64,000 nt of DNA from Patiria miniata (Eukaryota > Echinodermata > Asteroidea > Valvatida > Asterinidae): positions 5,208,001 through 5,272,000 of the forward strand of contig NW_024037074.1 in the NCBI RefSeq assembly GCF_015706575.1, in the 5' to 3' direction. Below the pieces are notes generated by a model. It was not told the origin of the DNA and did no database searches. It saw only the letters and a list, made by a program, of their open reading frames with translations. Shown piece by piece: positions 59,890 to 64,000 of the stretch. The position numbers and the translations under genes are program-made. Within the stretch, counting starts at the first letter, position 1; each line of letters opens with the position of its first letter.

Positions 59890-60240
59890 GTTTGTAAAAA
59901 CGATGGAAGGAAGCCGTGCACAGGACTGCGAGCTCGTATTTCTGTACTGTGAAATTCGTATGAAATTGGGCCCTAAAACTTCTCTAATTTTTTCAATGAA
60001 GCGCAGGCATCATTTTTCAAAGTGGCAATGGGCTGCAGAACTATTTGTAGATGTGAACATGTTTGGATGCATCCCCCCAGAAAAAAAATGACAGGGAATT
60101 ACTAACCAAAAATAATTGAACAGAACATTAAAGATGATGACGTCAGTTTTAATTTGATAGGTGTCTCAAACACATTGGAGAGTTGTGAGTATTTTGTTTA
60201 ATATATTTTTTTTAAATTTCGCGTAATTGTAGGTTTTCCC
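59890..60240. repeat. Interspersed repeat shared with 25200-25500
   Basis: The blocks CATCATTTTTCAAAGTGGC and CATTGGAGAGTTGTGAGTA occur in the same order at both loci. No coding potential recognised. 60240-60650 shows no gene. Confidence 0.6.
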
Positions 60241-60654
60241 GGCCAATCTCCTGCAACGTTCATTCACTTCTGAAAATTGGTCATTCAATTTCGTCTAAAT
60301 TGGAATGCATGTCTTTAATCCCATGTCAATTCAACGAAAGTTCAATCGTTTTCATTGTCCGTGCATTCGGTTTTGAGAAACAATAATTATATAGTTAACC
60401 ACTATTTTGTATACGATTCTGAGCAAACTTTACAGTTGCGATAACTTGGCTCATGTGGACATCTGAATGGCTGCAAACGTGTACACTTCACGCTTGCATG
60501 CGGTTTCCATTGTGTCAGTTCATGTCAGCAGTGCTGCAACTCCACGATGCACGGCAACTTACAGCGCCCCATCATAATATTTATGGAAACTCCCTGTATT
60601 AGAATATTTCAATTAATATGCGCACACAGTGATCACCAATAGATGTGAAATATA

Positions 60655-61122
60655 TCAGAGAGCCTTGATTCATGATAAAAATCACTACAAGGTAGACCCA
60701 GGTTAAGTGACATTAAACAGCTGTCAGATTGAAACTCCATCATAACTGGTTGTTTAACTGCAGGGCTTGACAAGGACTTCGTACTTTTTAGAATGCATGA
60801 TTCACTTTGCGAAGGAGGACGGTTCAACAATGATATTAACAAGATGCAAGGTCAAACGTTCACAATGCAAAGGTACATGGTTCATATTGCGAAGAAGCAA
60901 GGTGCAACGTTGAAATCAAGCATGATCAATGGTGTACATTGACAAGATCGAACGTGAATATTAACAAGTAGAAACATTCACATTAAGAAGGAACAACTTC
61001 CACAATGCGATATTAAGCTACGTGCAACGTGCATATTGCGAAGGTACAACGTCAATATTAAGAAGTTACAAGGTTCATATTAAAAAGGTCAATATAAAAA
61101 TGTCGTTCCAGGGCCACCGTAC
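60655..61122 (-). repeat. Interspersed repeat R, inverted copy
   Basis: Reverse complement of 43681-44165, ending GTCGTTCCAGGGCCACCGTAC. It lies immediately downstream of the last exon of the second OAS gene. Confidence 0.7.
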
Positions 61123-61173
61123 TGTCACGACACGGACATGACATGAGTGCCCTTTAGTACGTACGTTCACAGC

Positions 61174-63561
61174 TTAAGTTAACAACGAGTATGCATCACA
61201 CAGAAGCGGCGTTTGAAGGGTCGTTCTGGCAGCATTTTGGATCTTCTTCATGTTATCGCCTTGCTGGTACACTGTCAACACGTTGTTCGTTGGATTAGCG
61301 GGATCCAACATCACAGGGCTGCAAAACAGAAACACAAAAAGACATCGTCTGTAGGCTACTTCCCAGTTCTTGGTAAAGGATTATGGCAGATAGGCGATGG
61401 TGGGATTGTGCCTTTAATGCTACAAAAATGGCATTTAGCACACAGTCAGAGTATGTCAATAGAAATATATTTGGCTAAAATGCCATTTGTCCTTTGAAAA
61501 AGTACACGTGGAATAACAAGCAATGGCAGCCATTTTGAAAGTTGTGAATGTTGCATGGACGTTATTTTACCTACAGTTTTTCAAAGGACGAATCTGTGAT
61601 GGCCCCTTTCTTAAGACATACTCTTGAATGTTTGTCAAATGCCGTACTTGTATCATCAAAGGAACATTTCCACTAAATATTTCCCTTATTTTCCCCCTAG
61701 TATCTTTGCAATATCATAAAAAGTTCCCTCTGTAGGCGTGAACATCGACATAAAAGTACCCCATTGTCAAGGAGAGAGTTATGGACGAAGGTAGTGTCAC
61801 CCATGATAAAATATGTTTTATATATGCATAAGTTGAATGGGTTGACCTTCAAGGAACAGGACCACTTTCTTGGTAATGAGACACATCTAAGGAATAGCCA
61901 GCTTGGCCAAAAGGCCCTCGTGGTTGGACGCTGGGCTGCACCGGAAGGCCCCAATGAATCAGCCCACAGATTTGTATGGAAATCCGATCATTCTATTAAT
62001 TTGCCTTGCCTTGCCCTGCCCTAAGATACAAGTTGACCAAACACCTTCAAACCAAGGGCGGATCCAGAACACAATCTTTTGGGGGCCAAAAAAAATGTTG
62101 GTCCCCTAAAAAGTGAGTTAGTTGAGTTATGGCGGACACAATAGGAGGGTGCTATTTGGTTGGCTACATTTGGGTAAATACATTTTTTACCCGAACCAAA
62201 ATACATATTCCATTTTGTCCACAGAAAAAGAACACTTTCTAATGGCATCGCAAGTTCATGTTGAAAATACAAAATAAAATGTGTAGATTATAAACAACAC
62301 AATGGAATTGGCATCTCTTCCTTCGTATACTGTTTGCTGGTAAGTTGACTATTATCTTAGCGTTTTAAGAAAGTTGAGGGGTTGAATTTACATCTAATTC
62401 GTCAACAAGGAATAAGTATCAACCTACTACTTCATGCCCAGCGTCTTGATAATATCCAGCGCAAAATCCTTCGAATAGTAGTCCGTCCAGAACTTCCTCC
62501 GTTTCCACGGTTGACTTTCCAGAACTTCGAGGACGGCCTTAAGACCTTCGACTATTTCGAAGCTTTCTGGTTCACCGGCCTTCTCCCAGCAGTAGATGGT
62601 GATCAGCTCCAGCGGGTAGGACTTCTGAAGGCGCTTGGGTAGACGGGTGTAAGCCCAGTACTTCACCATCCGGATCAAGTTCCTGACGTCGTCAGGCTGA
62701 TCAATGACGAAATCCCTTTGCTTTTCCACAAAGGAAGCCGAGTAGAATCCCCGCTCTTGGTGACTTGATGTTTGATTCATCATTTCGCTGTACACGTCTG
62801 GGTGATCTGTCGAGATGGAAATCGATAATTTCACACACAGTCAGACCTTTTGGGTCTGAGGTTTAGCAATTGAGAACGCTGTAAGGACGCCACTTTCTGA
62901 GAACAAACAGTGGGAAAATATCGTTTATCGAAACATTTTAGTAACTACTTTAATTATAATATCAATGATTGAAAAAATTGAATTTACGTCAATAAACTTG
63001 GATTTGCGTCTCTTTGTACACCGAAGAGGCGTCGTTAAACCGTCCTTACTCAAAAATATGACCTTTTGCAGAGATTTTCCCTAATTTGAATCCTTGGTTA
63101 TCACCTGTTGAACCGTTCCAACACTTAAATCAACTTTGGTTCATATATTTGTTGGCTCTTTATGAAGCACCGATTGTGAATATCCTTCGCTTTTATAAAA
63201 TCATTGAAATTCCACGAATTTAACCTTTGACAATTAAAATCGCCCCTAATTCTTACTATTGACCACAAAACCAATTTAACTCCTTACCATTGTTTGCCGT
63301 TGGGAGCAAATCGACGCTCACTGTCCTCTTGCCAACTTTCACGGCAAAATTTACTAAGTACTCGTTAGATCTAATTATCGTCACTGACGGCAGCTCGAAC
63401 AGGGAGTCCTCGAATTCCTTAATGACAGTCTTGAGTTGGTTCTTATAGTCCCTAGGCGACCAATACTCGCTGATGGGTTCCAAGTCGGGCGGATTGACGA
63501 AAGCCACAAGGTCTACATCAGAATAATCTGCCAACATAGTATCCTTTCCAAGTGATCCACC
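61174..63561 (-). CDS. OAS: 2'-5' oligoadenylate synthetase-like gene (5' exon not identified)
   Basis: Minus-strand exons: 63561-63288, 62806-62431, 61318-61174. Junctions are phase 1 and 2, as in the gene at 14042-15142. The first visible exon has the nucleotidyltransferase signature GGSLGKDTMLADYSDVDLV and the third acidic residue in TVSVDLLP, so the metal-binding Asp triad is present. The second has FYSASFVEKQRDFV, the NLIRMVKYWAY helix and SYPLELITIYCWEKAGEP. The last has PVMLDPANPTNN and ends SLLT-stop. OAS senses double-stranded RNA and makes 2-5A. An N-terminal exon should lie upstream of 63561; none is clear before the window ends. Confidence 0.87.
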
Positions 63562-63768
63562 CTGGAAAATGACATCAGAAAATACTTGAACAAAATTCAT
63601 GGGGGACACTACTATAAATCCTTGTCTGGCAGCCACCTTGCGCCCGCAACTTTAAATATCCTTGCCAGGAAATTGTTGCAGGGTAGAAGCAGAAGAAAAG
63701 TGGAGGGTCAACGACTGCAATGCAGTGCGTATCTTCTCAACTCTTATCAATCACCGAACAATAACGTA

Positions 63769-63941
63769 TGAAGCCCGGGAAGGGACAGGGTGGAAATTTG
63801 TTTTGGCATTTGCTAATTCGTTCGCACGAATTACTAATTCGTGCGAACAAATTACTAATTCGTGCGAACGAATTAGTAATTCATGCGAACGAATTAGCAA
63901 ATGCCAAAACAAAATTCCACCCTGTCCCTTCCCGGGCTTCA
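63769..63941. mobile_element. Palindromic MITE, TGAAGCCCGGGAAGGG ends, in TA
   Basis: TGAAGCCCGGGAAGGGACAG and its perfect inverse bound a 173-bp element flanked by TA on both sides. The centre is made of inverted TAATTCGTGCGAAC / GTTCGCACGAATTA repeats. It is upstream of the OAS catalytic exon. Confidence 0.85.
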
Positions 63942-64000
63942 TAATAACGGTCCTTTTCCAATCAAGTCAAATGCAGAGAGCACCTTTACCAAGATTAATC

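Overview
This is eukaryotic nuclear DNA. It has spliced genes with GT-AG introns, AATAAA poly(A) signals and TATA boxes, and a dense load of small DNA transposons. The gene set is 2'-5' oligoadenylate synthetase (OAS) genes, an adhesion GPCR with secreted-type ectodomains, and small cysteine-rich secreted peptides. Together these suggest a marine invertebrate deuterostome (echinoderm, hemichordate or lancelet). I cannot name the species from sequence alone.

Layout. 1-5.0 kb is repeats plus the upstream flank of gene A. 5.1-8.8 kb (+) is gene A, a three-exon secreted 4-Cys peptide gene with a hAT-like insertion in intron 2. 9-14 kb is mostly transposon remnants, including a LINE tail. 14.0-15.1 kb (-) holds the last two exons of an OAS gene whose catalytic exons are not visible. 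18.8-20.1 kb (-) is gene B, a second 4-Cys peptide gene. 28.0-33.2 kb (-) is gene C, a third paralogue whose phase 1-1 exon 2 has been multiplied four times in a ~1.12 kb tandem array. Its terminal exon no longer has the 4-Cys core. The B and C loci, with several kb of upstream flank, are a segmental duplication. TTAA insertions in the C flank have matching empty sites in the B flank. 39-46 kb is transposon-rich. 47.8-57.7 kb (-) is an adhesion GPCR with signal peptide, lysozyme-like domain, partial VWA exon, EGF, GAIN, GPS and 7TM. 61.2-63.6 kb (-) is a second OAS gene with the catalytic motifs intact; its first exon lies outside what I can identify.

Transposons. Eight elements could be delimited with 8-bp target duplications, six perfect and two imperfect. 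Three larger families start CAGTGTTG and carry arrays of family-specific hexamers just inside the ends (GTACTC, GGTCTC or GGCCTC). The GGCCTC family is present as two 1,870-bp copies in opposite orientation. Each carries a splice-site-flanked 114-bp exon that resembles part of kidney-type glutaminase. Two further elements sit in TTAA (piggyBac-like).

Taken together, the window looks like an innate-immunity or secreted-signalling neighbourhood shaped by local duplication. The strongest candidates for something undescribed are the C-x5-C-x6-C-x10-C peptide family, with its exon-amplified neuropeptide-like member, and the hexamer-ended, exon-capturing hAT-like elements.
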